A DNA stretch of 64,000 nucleotides from Psychromonas marina. GTDB taxonomy: Bacteria; Pseudomonadota; Gammaproteobacteria; Enterobacterales; Psychromonadaceae. Below the pieces are notes generated by a model that ran no database searches, was not told the origin of the DNA, and saw nothing but the letters and a program-made list of their open reading frames with translations. The DNA is taken from positions 218,318 to 282,317 of the forward strand of contig NZ_BSPQ01000002.1 in the NCBI RefSeq assembly GCF_030161115.1. Reading direction: 5' to 3'. Positions 1-9,833 of this stretch are shown piece after piece (the first letter of the stretch is position 1; the number at the start of each line of letters is the position of its first letter). Position numbers and translations under genes: made by a program.

Positions 1-263
1 TCTAGTTGAGCACTGTTGTCAGCCAGTTGTAATGCTTTAATGACAATCTCTTGATGAGATAGTAGTTGTGGGATATAGGCATAATGGCCAAGTTGACTTT
101 CGAGGTGGCGGCTAAAACGGTCTAGCTGCTGCTGATTTTGGGTTTGCAATTGCTGATAGCTAAATTGCCATAACCAATGCACGCTGGCGACTAAGGTTAA
201 GCAATATAAAAACAGCCAAATCAGGGTGATGCGTCGGCCTTGGCTGAATGTTTTTAATGGCAC
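1..263 (-). CDS. dctB: DctB-like sensor histidine kinase, N-terminal fragment
   Basis: The minus strand is open from a GTG at 263 to the window edge, about 87 codons. A good ribosome site (AGGAG, 8 nt before the GTG) supports this start, and no in-frame ATG is seen upstream. The product begins with a short basic segment, then one hydrophobic helix (about residues 13-30). A periplasmic stretch follows containing DRFSRHLESQL and YIPQLLSHQEIV, which resembles the start of DctB-type C4-dicarboxylate sensor kinases. The sensor and kinase domains lie outside the window, so the assignment rests only on the N-terminus. Another CitA/DctB-like double-Cache sensor kinase is the main alternative. Confidence 0.6.
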   Translation of the reverse strand, partial: MPLKTFSQGRRITLIWLFLYCLTLVASVHWLWQFSYQQLQTQNQQQLDRFSRHLESQLGHYAYIPQLLSHQEIVIKALQLADNSAQL

Positions 264-396
264 TATTTATACTCCTATCGTTTGATATTTAAGTATTGGA
301 TAAATAATGCTTTTTACTATGTTGAGTTGCACTGCATGCTAGGTTGATCACAGCTTTATTAAAGGAAATTGATTTATCACGATTGGGGAGTGATGG

Positions 397-432
397 ATCC
401 ATTCTTAAGGTAATGAAACCTCAAGAATGGAT
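397..432 (-). terminator. 15-bp inverted repeat downstream of prpE
   Basis: The arms at 397-411 and 418-432 pair over 15 bases with one mismatch around a 6-base loop, 22 bases past the prpE stop. There is no clear U-tract on either side. It could therefore be a Rho-dependent or processing hairpin ending the prp transcript rather than a textbook intrinsic terminator. Confidence 0.45.
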
Positions 433-453
433 TTAGTAAAAAATGACTAACTG

Positions 454-2349
454 TTAGAGGGGATTAAACGCATTCTCTATTTCGGTTAAGCTAGTTGGAT
501 CATCAATGGTCGATGGAATGACATATTGATCGCCATCGGCAACCTGTTTGATGGTGCGACGTAATACTTTGCCCGAGCGCGTTTTAGGTAAACGATTTAC
601 AATCATCACGTTTCTAAAACTGGCCACTGCGCCTATCTCATCTCGTACTTTTTGCAGTAACTCTTTTTCGATATTGCCATCAACACTGTAGTGACCATCT
701 TTGAGTACCACAAAGCCAAAGGGAATCTGACCTTTCAGATCATCATGAGCTCCAATCACCGCACACTCAGCAACATCGTTATGACCGCCTAATATCTCCT
801 CCATTTCACCCGTTGATAAACGGTGACCGGCGACATTAATTACATCATCGATACGTCCCATTACAAATAGGTAACCATCTTCATCGATATAACCGCCATC
901 ACCGGAAACATAATAACCGGGGAACTGGGTTAAATAACCACTCTGGAAGCGATCGTGGTTACGCCATACCGTCGCTAAACAACCCGGTGGAAGCGGGCGT
1001 TTAATTACAATAAAGCCCTGTTTGTTCGCTTCTACTGGTTCGCCGATTTCATCTAAAATTTGCACGTCGAAACCCGGTGTAGGTTTCGCTGAAGAGCCCG
1101 GTTTTTGTGGAAACTGCTGCAAGCCTAGTGGGTTGCCAGAAATCGCCCAACCCGTTTCGGTTTGCCACCAGTGATCTACCACAGGTCGTTGTGTTTTCTC
1201 TTCAACCCATGCCAATGTCGGCGGGTCTAAGCGTTCACCCGCCATGAAAATAGTGCGCAATTCAGGCATCGGGTATTGTTTGATTAACTCACCTTCAGGA
1301 TCCTCTTTTTTTATCGCCCTAAACGCAGTGGGTGCTGAAAATAGAATATTCACTCCATACTCTTGGCAGACGCGCCAGAAAGCCGCGGGATCGGGTGTTC
1401 GTACTGGTTTACCTTCATATAATACCGTGGTGCAGCCATGAATAAGTGGCGCATAAACGATGTATGAATGGCCAACAACCCAACCCACATCTGATGCCGC
1501 CCAGTACACTTCGCCCGGTTTTGCATCGTAGATGGTCGACATGCTGTATTTCATCGCCACCGCATGGCCGCCATTTTCACGTACCACGCCTTTGGGTTTA
1601 CCCGTGGTGCCTGAAGTATATAATACATACAGCGGATCAGTTGCTTTAACGGGCACACAGTCATGGGGTTTAGAAAGCGCTAATTGTGCCGACCAATCGA
1701 CATCACGATCATCAACTAATGGGCTCGCATTAAGCTCAGCAGGGCACTGCGAACGTTGATAAACGATCACTTTTTCAGGTTTCCAGCGACTATCCATAAT
1801 CGCTTGATTGACCATCGGCATATAAGGGATTATTTTTTGTACTTCGACACCACAAGAAGCCGCCATGATCACCTTTGGTTCAGCATCTTCAATGCGAATA
1901 GCTAATTCATTTGCGGCAAAGCCACCAAATACCACCGAGTGAACCGCCCCTAATCGTGCACAGGCAAGCATCGCGATTGCCGCTTCAGGGATCATCGGCA
2001 TATAAATAATCACTCGATCACCTTTAACAACGCCCATCTCGGCCAACATGCCCGCAGTGCGCGAGACTTCATTGGTCAGTTGCTTATAGGTATATTGCTG
2101 TTTTTGATCCGTTACCGGTGAGTCATAAATTAGGGCGACCTGATCGGCTCGCCCATTTAACACATGGTAATCTAAAGCAAGAAAACAGGTATTTAGTTCA
2201 CCATCTGCATACCAACGGTCGATGCCGTTTTCATCTTTATGTAAGATAGTTTTTGGAAATTTATACCACTCAATCGCTTTTGCTTGTGTTTCCCAGAACG
2301 CTTGTGGATCATTTTTAGCTTGCTCAAACTCATTTTGATATGCTGACAT
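454..2349 (-). CDS. prpE: Propionyl-CoA synthetase PrpE
   Basis: PrpE activates propionate to propionyl-CoA with ATP and CoA, feeding the 2-methylcitrate cycle in the cytoplasm. At 631 aa it is the normal family length. Visible ANL-superfamily landmarks are the P-loop-like YTSGTTGKPKG (about 244-254), the WWQTETGW adenylate-binding motif, the hinge GRIDDVINVAGHRLS (about 490-505) and the C-terminal PKTRSGKVLRR, whose lysine is the usual acetylation-controlled residue. The WWQTETG motif separates it little from acetyl-CoA synthetase, so context decides: it is the last gene of the prp operon, 36 nt after prpF. AAAGGA precedes the ATG. Confidence 0.95.
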   Translation of the reverse strand: MSAYQNEFEQAKNDPQAFWETQAKAIEWYKFPKTILHKDENGIDRWYADGELNTCFLALDYHVLNGRADQVALIYDSPVTDQKQQYTYKQLTNEVSRTAGMLAEMGVVKGDRVIIYMPMIPEAAIAMLACARLGAVHSVVFGGFAANELAIRIEDAEPKVIMAASCGVEVQKIIPYMPMVNQAIMDSRWKPEKVIVYQRSQCPAELNASPLVDDRDVDWSAQLALSKPHDCVPVKATDPLYVLYTSGTTGKPKGVVRENGGHAVAMKYSMSTIYDAKPGEVYWAASDVGWVVGHSYIVYAPLIHGCTTVLYEGKPVRTPDPAAFWRVCQEYGVNILFSAPTAFRAIKKEDPEGELIKQYPMPELRTIFMAGERLDPPTLAWVEEKTQRPVVDHWWQTETGWAISGNPLGLQQFPQKPGSSAKPTPGFDVQILDEIGEPVEANKQGFIVIKRPLPPGCLATVWRNHDRFQSGYLTQFPGYYVSGDGGYIDEDGYLFVMGRIDDVINVAGHRLSTGEMEEILGGHNDVAECAVIGAHDDLKGQIPFGFVVLKDGHYSVDGNIEKELLQKVRDEIGAVASFRNVMIVNRLPKTRSGKVLRRTIKQVADGDQYVIPSTIDDPTSLTEIENAFNPL

Positions 2350-2385
2350 GATTATTTTCCTTTTCTTAATCTCGAACTCGTTAAC

Positions 2386-3579
2386 CTAGATTGTTGAAGC
2401 TGGAACATGCACCCAGCCTTGCATCAATATACGTGCGCTGCGGCTCATGATCGCTTTTTCAACAACCCATTGCCCATCCTGTTGACTCGCTTGTGCACCC
2501 ACCTTTAACGTCCCAGAGGGGTGACCAAAAGTAACCGAGGTATGTTCTCCGCCACCTGCGGCTAAATTGACTAATGTACCGGGTATTGCGGCCGCGGTGC
2601 CGATGGCAACGGCTGCAGTGCCCATCATTGCATGGTGTAATTTACCCATCGATAATGCGCGTACATTGAGGTCTATCTGCTCGCTACTGATGCTTTTCCC
2701 ACTCGACGAAAGATACGCTTGAGCAGGGCTGACAAAGGCTATTTTAGGCGTATGTTGGCGTGTTACGGCTTCTGCGAGGTTGTCGATTAACCCCATTTTT
2801 AATGCCGCATGAGCACGAATCGTTTCAAAGCGTTGCAGTGCTTTCTGATCTGAATTGATCGCCTCTTGACCTTCTGTGCCTAAATAACCAAGTGCGTCGG
2901 CCTGTAAAAACACCGTGGCAATTCCCGCATTAATCATGGTTGCTTGAAAGCTGCCAATCTCTGGTACTGCCAAGGTTTCGATTAACTTTCCTGTAGGAAA
3001 CATCGCATTTTTTGCATCGGATGGGCTGATAAATTCCACGCTGATTTCAGCCGCAGGAAAAGTCACACCATCGAGTTCAAAGTCACCGCTCTCTTGCACT
3101 TCGCCATTGCAGATAGGGATATGTGCAATAATCGTTTTGCTGATATTAACCTGCCAAATACGCACCACGGCAACCCCATTTTCAGGGATGCGTGATGAGT
3201 CTACGAGCCCTGCATTAATCGCAAAGGCGCCAACGGCGGCGGATAAATTACCGCAATTTCCGCTCCAATCCACAAAGGCTTTGTCGATAGCGACCTGTCC
3301 AAATAGGTAATCAACATCGTGTTCAGCTTTATCACTTTTTGAAACAATTACAGTTTTACTGGTGCTTGAAGTTGCGCCGCCCATACCATCGGTTTGCTTG
3401 CCATAGGGATCAGGACTACCAATCACACGCAGTAACAGCGCATCGCGTTTTTCTCCGGCAACTTGTGCTACTTCAGGCAGATCTAATAAACTGAAAAACA
3501 CACCTTTACTGGTGCCGCCACGCATATAAGTCGCAGGGACTTTTAATTGTGGTTTGAATGTTGTTTGTGACTCACTCAT
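2386..3579 (-). CDS. prpF: 2-methylaconitate isomerase PrpF
   Basis: PrpF isomerises the 2-methylaconitate made by AcnD so that the dehydratase cycle can be completed by aconitase. The protein has 397 aa, the normal length. It shows the diaminopimelate-epimerase-like halves of the PrpF family: MRGGTSKGVFF near residue 20, DWSGNCGNLSAAVG around 105-118 and the MGKLHHAMMGTAAVA region near 310. The start overlaps the acnD stop by 4 nt (ATGA), and GAGG precedes it, implying translational coupling. Presence of prpF with acnD marks the AcnD-type pathway in place of PrpD. Confidence 0.95.
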   Translation of the reverse strand: MSESQTTFKPQLKVPATYMRGGTSKGVFFSLLDLPEVAQVAGEKRDALLLRVIGSPDPYGKQTDGMGGATSSTSKTVIVSKSDKAEHDVDYLFGQVAIDKAFVDWSGNCGNLSAAVGAFAINAGLVDSSRIPENGVAVVRIWQVNISKTIIAHIPICNGEVQESGDFELDGVTFPAAEISVEFISPSDAKNAMFPTGKLIETLAVPEIGSFQATMINAGIATVFLQADALGYLGTEGQEAINSDQKALQRFETIRAHAALKMGLIDNLAEAVTRQHTPKIAFVSPAQAYLSSSGKSISSEQIDLNVRALSMGKLHHAMMGTAAVAIGTAAAIPGTLVNLAAGGGEHTSVTFGHPSGTLKVGAQASQQDGQWVVEKAIMSRSARILMQGWVHVPASTI

Positions 3580-6200
3580 ACCTCAACCCTTGCTTTAGAC
3601 GACTCCAGAAAATCCTGTGCAAAGCGTTGTAAAATACCGCCTGCATCGTAAATAGAGACCTCTTCAGCGGTATCAAGACGGCATTTAACAGCAACATTAA
3701 TACTCTCTCCATTAGTGCGATTGATGACCAGTCTTAATAGGGCACCGGGGCTACGCTCACCAATCACGTCAAAGGTTTCAGTACCGTCAATCGCATAGGT
3801 ATGGCGGTTTTCAGCATTAATAAACTCAACGGGAAGCACACCCATGCCGACTAAATTAGTACGATGAATACGTTCAAACCCTTCGGCAACAATCACTTCA
3901 ACACCTGCTAAACGTACGCCTTTTGCCGCCCAATCGCGTGATGAACCTTGGCCATAATCCGCACCTGCGACAATAATTAATGGCTGTTTACGCTGCATGT
4001 AGGTTTCAATCGCTTCCCACATCCTTTTAACTTCGCCCTCTGGTTCGACACGTGCGAGTGATCCCTGTTTTACTTCGCCATTTTCTAATACCATCTCATT
4101 AAACAGTTTTGGGTTCGCAAAAGTGGCGCGTTGTGCGGTTAAGTGATCACCACGATGCGTTGCATAGGAGTTAAAATCAACTTCCGGCAAACCCATTTTA
4201 TCGAGGTAAGCGCCTGCTGCGCTGTCGAGCATAATTGCATTGGAAGGGGAGAGATGATCGGTAGTGATATTGTCACCCAGTACGGCTAACGGACGCATCC
4301 CTTTAAGTGCACGTTCACCCGCTAATGCACCTTCCCAATAAGGAGGGCGGCGAATATAAGTACTTTGTGGGCGCCAATCATAAAGCGGATCAGTACCTGA
4401 AATATCATCACCATAATCTACCTTGATATCAAACATTGGTTCATAGACCGCTCTGAACTGCTCAGGTTTGACGCTTTGCTGAATTACCTCATCAATTTCA
4501 GCGTCGCTTGGCCAGATATCTTTTAATAGAATATCTTTACCCTGTGCATCAATACCCAGCACATCTTTTTCAATATCAAAACGTATCGTCCCGGCAATAG
4601 CATAGGCTACAACCAGTGGTGGAGACGCGATAAACGCTTGTTTTGCATAGGGGTGGATACGACCATCAAAGTTACGGTTGCCAGAAAGTACCGCCGTACT
4701 ATAAAGGTCACGCTCAATGACTTCCTGCTGAATTTTCGGATCTAACGCGCCACTCATACCATTACAGGTGGTACATGCAAAGCCAACAATACCAAAGCCG
4801 AGCTGTTCTAGTTCAGTTAATAAATTGGCTTCTTCAAGATACAGTTGTACCGCTTTTGAGCCGGGTGCGAGGGAGGTTTTTACCCAAGGTTTACGAGTCA
4901 ATCCAAGCTTATTCGCATTTCTGGCTAACAGCGCCGCAGCAATCACGTTACGTGGATTAGAGGTGTTAGTACAACTGGTTATCGCCGCAATAATACACGC
5001 GCCATCGGGCATTTTACCCGCTTCATTCTCGACAACACCCGAGATCCCTTTACTGGCTAAGTCTGCGGTTGCCACACGACGGTGCGGATTAGAAGGGCCT
5101 GCGATATTCCGTCCTACAGAAGAGAGGTCAAAACTTAATACACGTTCATATTGCGCCTCTTTTAAGCAGTCTGCCCAAAGGCCAGTTTGTTTAGCGTAGT
5201 TTTCTACTAATTGAACCTGTTTCTCATCGCGACCGGTTAAACGTAGATAATCAATGGTCTTTTGATCGATATAAAACATGCCCGCAGAAGCACCAAATTC
5301 AGGGGTCATATTAGAGATAGTCGCGCGATCGCCGAGGGTGAGATCCGCAGCACCTTCACCATAAAACTCCAGATAACAGGAAACTACTTTTTGGTTACGT
5401 AAAAACTCAGTTATCGCTAATACAATATCGGTGGCAGTAATTCCCTCTTGGCGTTTACCAAATAGGTTAACGCCTACAATATCGGGTAAACGCATGTAGG
5501 AAGCGCGACCGAGCATCACACTTTCTGCCTCTAAACCACCGACGCCAACGGCGATAACACCCAACGCATCAACATGTGGCGTATGGCTATCGGTACCGAC
5601 TAAGGTATCGGGGAATGCAACGCCATCGCGACTCTGGATAACGGGTGACATCTTCTCTAAATTGATTTGATGCATAATGCCATTGCCGGGCTGAATAACA
5701 TCAATATTTTCAAAGGCGTTTTTAGTCCAGTTGATGAAATGAAAACGGTCTTCATTACGTCTATCTTCAATGGCACGGTTTTTATCAAAGGCATCTTTCT
5801 CAAAACCGGCATGTTCTACTGCGAGCGAGTGATCCACGATCAACTGTGTGGGAACAACCGGATTTACTTTCGCCGGATCGCCACCTTTCTCTGCGATAGC
5901 ATCACGCAGGCCAGCTAAATCAACTAATGCGGTTTGCCCTAAAATATCATGACAAACGACACGTGCTGGATACCAGGGAAAGTCTAAATCTTGTTTACGT
6001 TCAATCAACTGACTTAGCGCATCAAATAGATCGTCTGGAGCACAGCGACGTACTAAATTTTCAGCTAATACACGTGATGTATAAGGTAGTTTTTGATAAG
6101 TATCGGGCTTAATTGCATTCACCGCTTCCTGCGTATCAAAGTAATCTAGGTTGCTACCCGGTAAAGGTTTACGGTAATTGCTATTCATAGTAGTGCTCAT
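3576..6200 (-). CDS. acnD: Fe/S-dependent 2-methylisocitrate dehydratase AcnD
   Basis: AcnD is an aconitase-family [4Fe-4S] enzyme dehydrating 2-methylcitrate to 2-methylaconitate. It replaces PrpD in this operon. The 874-aa protein has the aconitase layout. VGTDSHTPHVDALG lies near residue 205, the first cluster cysteine is in ITSCTNTSNP (about 411), the CTTCNG pair is near 475-478, and the swivel domain carries GADYGQGSSRDWAAKG near 745. A second in-frame ATG lies four codons in; the first is used here because a purine-rich GGGGTAA sits upstream of it. The gene starts 3 nt after the prpC stop and ends overlapping prpF. Confidence 0.96.
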   Translation of the reverse strand: MSTTMNSNYRKPLPGSNLDYFDTQEAVNAIKPDTYQKLPYTSRVLAENLVRRCAPDDLFDALSQLIERKQDLDFPWYPARVVCHDILGQTALVDLAGLRDAIAEKGGDPAKVNPVVPTQLIVDHSLAVEHAGFEKDAFDKNRAIEDRRNEDRFHFINWTKNAFENIDVIQPGNGIMHQINLEKMSPVIQSRDGVAFPDTLVGTDSHTPHVDALGVIAVGVGGLEAESVMLGRASYMRLPDIVGVNLFGKRQEGITATDIVLAITEFLRNQKVVSCYLEFYGEGAADLTLGDRATISNMTPEFGASAGMFYIDQKTIDYLRLTGRDEKQVQLVENYAKQTGLWADCLKEAQYERVLSFDLSSVGRNIAGPSNPHRRVATADLASKGISGVVENEAGKMPDGACIIAAITSCTNTSNPRNVIAAALLARNANKLGLTRKPWVKTSLAPGSKAVQLYLEEANLLTELEQLGFGIVGFACTTCNGMSGALDPKIQQEVIERDLYSTAVLSGNRNFDGRIHPYAKQAFIASPPLVVAYAIAGTIRFDIEKDVLGIDAQGKDILLKDIWPSDAEIDEVIQQSVKPEQFRAVYEPMFDIKVDYGDDISGTDPLYDWRPQSTYIRRPPYWEGALAGERALKGMRPLAVLGDNITTDHLSPSNAIMLDSAAGAYLDKMGLPEVDFNSYATHRGDHLTAQRATFANPKLFNEMVLENGEVKQGSLARVEPEGEVKRMWEAIETYMQRKQPLIIVAGADYGQGSSRDWAAKGVRLAGVEVIVAEGFERIHRTNLVGMGVLPVEFINAENRHTYAIDGTETFDVIGERSPGALLRLVINRTNGESINVAVKCRLDTAEEVSIYDAGGILQRFAQDFLESSKARVEV

Positions 6201-6203
6201 AAA

Positions 6204-7364
6204 TTACCCCTGCATCGCTAACTGTTGGAAGTGCTGTTCGCGTTGCTCAATAGGCACCACGATACGTGGTTCACTGCCGGTATAATCTGCGCTTGGACGA
6301 ATAATGCGGTTATTTTCACGTTGCTCCATCACATGTGCCGCCCAACCTGTAAGGCGAGAACAGACAAAAATAGGAGTGAACAGTTTGGTTGGAATACCGA
6401 GGTAATTGTAGGTCGATGCATGGAAAAAATCGGCATTACAAAATAGCTTTTTGGTGTCCCACATAAACTCTTCACAGGCGACAGAGATATCATACAAGCT
6501 GCTATCACCATTCTCCTGCGCCAATTTTTCCGACCACTCTTTAATAATAATATTACGCGGATCCGAGGTGCGATAAACGGCATGACCAAAGCCCATAATT
6601 TTCTCTTTGCGCTCTAACATACCCGCCATTTTCACTTTAGCATCTTCAGGAGAACTGAACTTTTCAATCATATCCATCGCCGCTTCATTCGCGCCACCAT
6701 GCAGTGGGCCACGTAGCGTACCAATCGCACCAGTGATACAAGAGAATAGATCTGAAAGGGTAGAAGCACAGACACGTGCCGCAAAAGTAGAAGCGTTAAA
6801 CTCATGCTCTGCGTATAAAATCAGTGATACATCCATCACGCGTTGATGTTGCTCAGAGGCAGTTTTTCCATTAAGCAGTTTAAGGAAGTGACCACCCAGT
6901 GAGGCTTGATCTGTTTGGCAATTTATCTCTACGCCTTCATGTGAGAATTTGTACCAGTAACACATGATCGCAGGGAAGGCCGCTAATAAACGATTAGTTG
7001 CACGTACCTGTTGTGAAAAATCCTGCTCAGGCTCTAGGTTGCCTAAAAATGAACAACCGGTACGCATCACATCCATCGGATGCGCATCAGCAGGAATAAG
7101 TCTTAACACCGCTTTTAATGCATCGGGTAGATCGCGCAGCGCAAACAGCTCTTGTTTGTAATCATCAAGCTGTTGTTGTGTTGGTAACTCACCATTAAAG
7201 AGCAGATAAGCAACTTCTTCAAAGGTGGCGTTTGCGGCAAGATCAGCAACATCATATCCACAATAAGTTAAACCACTTCCAGATTGTCCGACCGTACATA
7301 ATTTTGTTTCGCCAGCACTTTGTCCACGTAGTCCTGCACCACCAATATTCTTATCACCCATCAT
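6204..7364 (-). CDS. prpC: 2-methylcitrate synthase PrpC
   Basis: PrpC condenses propionyl-CoA with oxaloacetate to 2-methylcitrate. The protein has 386 aa and the citrate synthase fold: GPLHGGANEAAMDMI (about 217-231) and GFGHAVYRTSDPR (about 257-269) hold the catalytic histidines, and an aspartate lies in the NADFFHAS segment. The short N-terminus and operon context favour methylcitrate over citrate synthase. AAGGA lies 5 nt before the ATG. A 725-nt spacer filled with REP repeats separates it from prpB upstream, so either the operon reads through the repeats or prpC has its own promoter. Confidence 0.96.
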   Translation of the reverse strand: MMGDKNIGGAGLRGQSAGETKLCTVGQSGSGLTYCGYDVADLAANATFEEVAYLLFNGELPTQQQLDDYKQELFALRDLPDALKAVLRLIPADAHPMDVMRTGCSFLGNLEPEQDFSQQVRATNRLLAAFPAIMCYWYKFSHEGVEINCQTDQASLGGHFLKLLNGKTASEQHQRVMDVSLILYAEHEFNASTFAARVCASTLSDLFSCITGAIGTLRGPLHGGANEAAMDMIEKFSSPEDAKVKMAGMLERKEKIMGFGHAVYRTSDPRNIIIKEWSEKLAQENGDSSLYDISVACEEFMWDTKKLFCNADFFHASTYNYLGIPTKLFTPIFVCSRLTGWAAHVMEQRENNRIIRPSADYTGSEPRIVVPIEQREQHFQQLAMQG

Positions 7365-7407
7365 ATTTTCCTTAATAGTTGTTAGTTACTTATTGTGTTA
7401 AAAAACC

Positions 7408-7973
7408 GTCGGCCCAAAGCCGCGACCTACAAAACATTCAACTCCACCTGCTGTCGGGCTAAAGTCACGACCTACAAAACATTCAACTCCACCTGCTGTC
7501 GGGCTAAAGCCGCGACCTACAAAACATTCAACTCCACCTGCTGTCGGGCTAAAGCCGCGACCTACAAAACATTCAACTCCACCTGCTGTTGGGCTAAAGC
7601 CGCGACCTACAAAACATTCAACTCCACCTGCTGTCGGGCTAAAGCCACGACCTACAAAATATTTAGCTTCCCCCTGTAGGTCGGTATTTATGCCGACAAG
7701 CAATCCGAAGCGTTAAAAAAACCGTCGGACTAAAGCCACGATCTACAAAAGATTCAACTCCACCTGTAGGTCGGTATTTATGCCGACAATCAAGCCGAAG
7801 CCTGAAAAACCGTCGGGCTAAAGCCACGACCTACAAAACATTGAGCTTCACCTGTAGGTCGGTATTTATGCCGACAAGCAAGCGAAGCTTGAAAAACCGT
7901 CGGGCTAAAGCCGCGACCTACAAAACATTGAGCTTCCCCTGTAGGTCGGTATTTATGCCGACACGCAAACTTT
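7408..7973. repeat. REP array inside the prp operon (45-bp and ~88-bp units)
   Basis: Five full copies and one partial copy of a 45-bp unit run from 7408 to about 7674. Each has a REP hairpin (arm GTCGGGC, loop TAAA, arm GCC plus CGAC) then CTACA and a spacer. From 7675 to 7973 the unit changes to about 88 bp, pairing a REP with arm GTCGGTA and loop TTTA with an inverted GTCGGGC-type REP, about 3.5 copies. Because 45 is divisible by three, long open frames appear on both strands; these are artefacts. The array sits between prpB and prpC and could affect mRNA stability or termination there. Confidence 0.9.
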
Positions 7974-8089
7974 ATTGCCTTCTAGCTTCAAGCTTTGAAC
8001 TTTTGTTTTCGCTGCTCGTATCTCGTAGCTCGCGACTTTTAACTGATAGCTAACCACTGACAGCTGTTGCTTACTGACAGCTATGTTTT

Positions 8090-8968
8090 TCATTTACTCT
8101 TTTCATCTGCGAACAGCGCATCTAACTTCTGCTCGTAGTCGTGATAACCCAAGTATTCATAAAGCTCCATGCGTGTTTGCATCATATCTACAACCGCTTT
8201 TTGATCGCCATCTGCAAGCAAGGTTTTATAAACTAACTCCGCCGCTTTATTCATCGCTCTAAAGGCTGAAAGAGGGTAGAGCACCATGGCACAACCCCAT
8301 TCACCCAGTTGCTGTTTATTCCAAAGTTCGGTTTGGCCAAACTCGGTAATATTGGCAAGCAGTGGTACATCTATCGCTGCAGCAAATGCGCGGTAATGGG
8401 CTTCGGTTTTAATCGCTTCAGCAAAAATGCCATCGGCACCCGCTGCGACATAAGCTTGTGCACGTGCAATTGCGGCTTCTAATCCTTCTTGGGCGAATGC
8501 ATCGGTACGGGCCATAATAAAAAAGTCTTTATCGCTGCGTGCATCCACCGCGGATTTAATGCGGTCGGCCATCTCTTGAGTTGAAACGATCTCTTTGTTT
8601 GGGCGATGACCACAACGTTTCTGAGCTACTTGATCTTCAATATGTACCGCAGCAGCACCGGCTTTTTCCATATCACGAATAGTTTTCGCGATATTAAATG
8701 CGCCACCCCAACCGGTATCGATATCCACTAATAAAGGTAAACTTGTTGCCGATGTAATGCGTTGCACATCAGCAATCACATCATTCAGTGAGGTCATGCC
8801 TAAATCGGGTAAACCGTAAGAAGCATTTGCTACGCCACCACCTGAAAGGTAGATAGCTTGATGTCCCAGTTGCTCAGCCATCATCGCGCAGTAAGGGTTG
8901 ATCGTGCCAACAACCTGTAGCGGCTTGTTATTGATGATCGCTTGTCTAAATTTTTTACCTGGACTCAT
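8090..8968 (-). CDS. prpB: 2-methylisocitrate lyase PrpB
   Basis: PrpB cleaves 2-methylisocitrate to pyruvate and succinate, the last step of the cycle. The 292-aa protein is typical. It carries the isocitrate-lyase superfamily signature as KRCGH (about 117-121), the [11 protein letters not shown] metal-binding segment near 80-90 and the [12 protein letters not shown] strand. GAGGAG precedes the ATG. It lies 4 nt after the regulator gene stop, so the two are co-transcribed. Confidence 0.96.
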   Translation of the reverse strand: MSPGKKFRQAIINNKPLQVVGTINPYCAMMAEQLGHQAIYLSGGGVANASYGLPDLGMTSLNDVIADVQRITSATSLPLLVDIDTGWGGAFNIAKTIRDMEKAGAAAVHIEDQVAQKRCGHRPNKEIVSTQEMADRIKSAVDARSDKDFFIMARTDAFAQEGLEAAIARAQAYVAAGADGIFAEAIKTEAHYRAFAAAIDVPLLANITEFGQTELWNKQQLGEWGCAMVLYPLSAFRAMNKAAELVYKTLLADGDQKAVVDMMQTRMELYEYLGYHDYEQKLDALFADEKSK

Positions 8969-8972
8969 TGTG

Positions 8973-9635
8973 TTACTCCTCTAACAATTCATTTTCGATT
9001 AAAAGGCGACTGCTTTTTATATGTCTGCGCATCAACATTTCGGCCAATTCAGGATCACGTGCTTTGATCGCGTTTAAAATGGCAAAATGTTCATATAGGG
9101 CTTTTTCTGGACGTGATTTTGAACGTGGTGATTGGAAACGGTACATGCGGATTAAGTGGTACAACTGATCGCATAATAGTGCGATTAGCTGGTGATTTTT
9201 ACTGGCTTTAATAATTAGGTAGTGAAAATCAAAATCACCCTGTTGGTAAAAGTAGGAAGCGCCATCTACCTCTTCGATATGGGATTGATGACGGTTTAAT
9301 AACTCTTCTAAGGTTGCTATCTCTGAATCGGTAATATGTTTACATGCAAGATTGGCAGCCATTCCCTCTAACGCTTCACGTACCGCATAAATTTCCGCTA
9401 ATTTTCCTAAACTCAGGGTCACAACTCGTGCGCCGACATGGGGAATACGTTCAACTAAATTAAGCGATTCAACGCGCATCATCGCTTCACGTAATGGCCC
9501 ACGGCTGACATTAAAGACACGTGCTAACTCCGGCTCAGATATTTTACTACCGGCAGGATATTCACCATTTACGATCGCTTCTATTAAGCGTTCGGTTAAA
9601 TTATCTGATTTTATTTGCTCTTTAGTTTCTATCAT
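8973..9635 (-). CDS. GntR-family (FadR/FCD type) regulator of the prp operon
   Basis: This is a transcription factor with an N-terminal winged helix (about residues 12-75; [26 protein letters not shown] is split by the recognition helix) and a C-terminal all-helical FCD ligand domain. At 220 aa it is a normal GntR-FadR protein. First place in the operon, 4 nt from prpB, argues that it controls prpBC-acnD-prpFE and itself, with 2-methylcitrate or a related metabolite as probable ligand. The Shine-Dalgarno is weak. It is not the sigma-54 activator PrpR of enteric bacteria. Confidence 0.9.
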   Translation of the reverse strand: MIETKEQIKSDNLTERLIEAIVNGEYPAGSKISEPELARVFNVSRGPLREAMMRVESLNLVERIPHVGARVVTLSLGKLAEIYAVREALEGMAANLACKHITDSEIATLEELLNRHQSHIEEVDGASYFYQQGDFDFHYLIIKASKNHQLIALLCDQLYHLIRMYRFQSPRSKSRPEKALYEHFAILNAIKARDPELAEMLMRRHIKSSRLLIENELLEE

Positions 9636-9685
9636 TCTTTGCCTGTTTGTTAACAGTTTGTTATTTATTTGTTGGAAATATAGTC

Positions 9686-9720
9686 TTTATAGATTAAAAA
9701 ACAACCAAATTGTCAACAAT
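9686..9720 (-). promoter_or_regulatory. Candidate prp operon promoter with overlapping palindrome
   Basis: On the minus strand TTGACA (9711-9716) is followed 17 nt later by TCTATA (9688-9693) or 19 nt later by the better TATAAA (9686-9691). A near-palindrome, attgtcaacaat (9709-9720), covers the -35, and TGTTAACA occurs again near 9647. Both are plausible GntR operators. This is inference from position and symmetry only. Confidence 0.45.
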
Positions 9721-9833
9721 CTTGTGTTTTTAAGCGTTTTGTTTAAAAAACATCCAACTGGATCACAAAATAGCCTTACAAAGTGTTGGGCTTTGTCGGT
9801 GAACTTGATTTGTCTTTCGCAGATTTTATGATT

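Noticed and set aside
4768-5199. 143-aa plus-strand frame
   Set aside because: It is antisense to the acnD coding region, with no start signal. It reflects the codon bias of acnD.
7395-7703. Repetitive open frames on both strands (TYKTFNSTCC and VGRGFSPTAGG repeats)
   Set aside because: They arise because the REP unit is 45 bp, a multiple of three. Both strands are open equally, with no ribosome site, and the repeat is a DNA hairpin element.
7408-7973. Possible CRISPR array
   Set aside because: The repeats are 45-bp back-to-back units, or hairpin pairs with conserved spacers. Spacers are not unique, and no cas genes are present.
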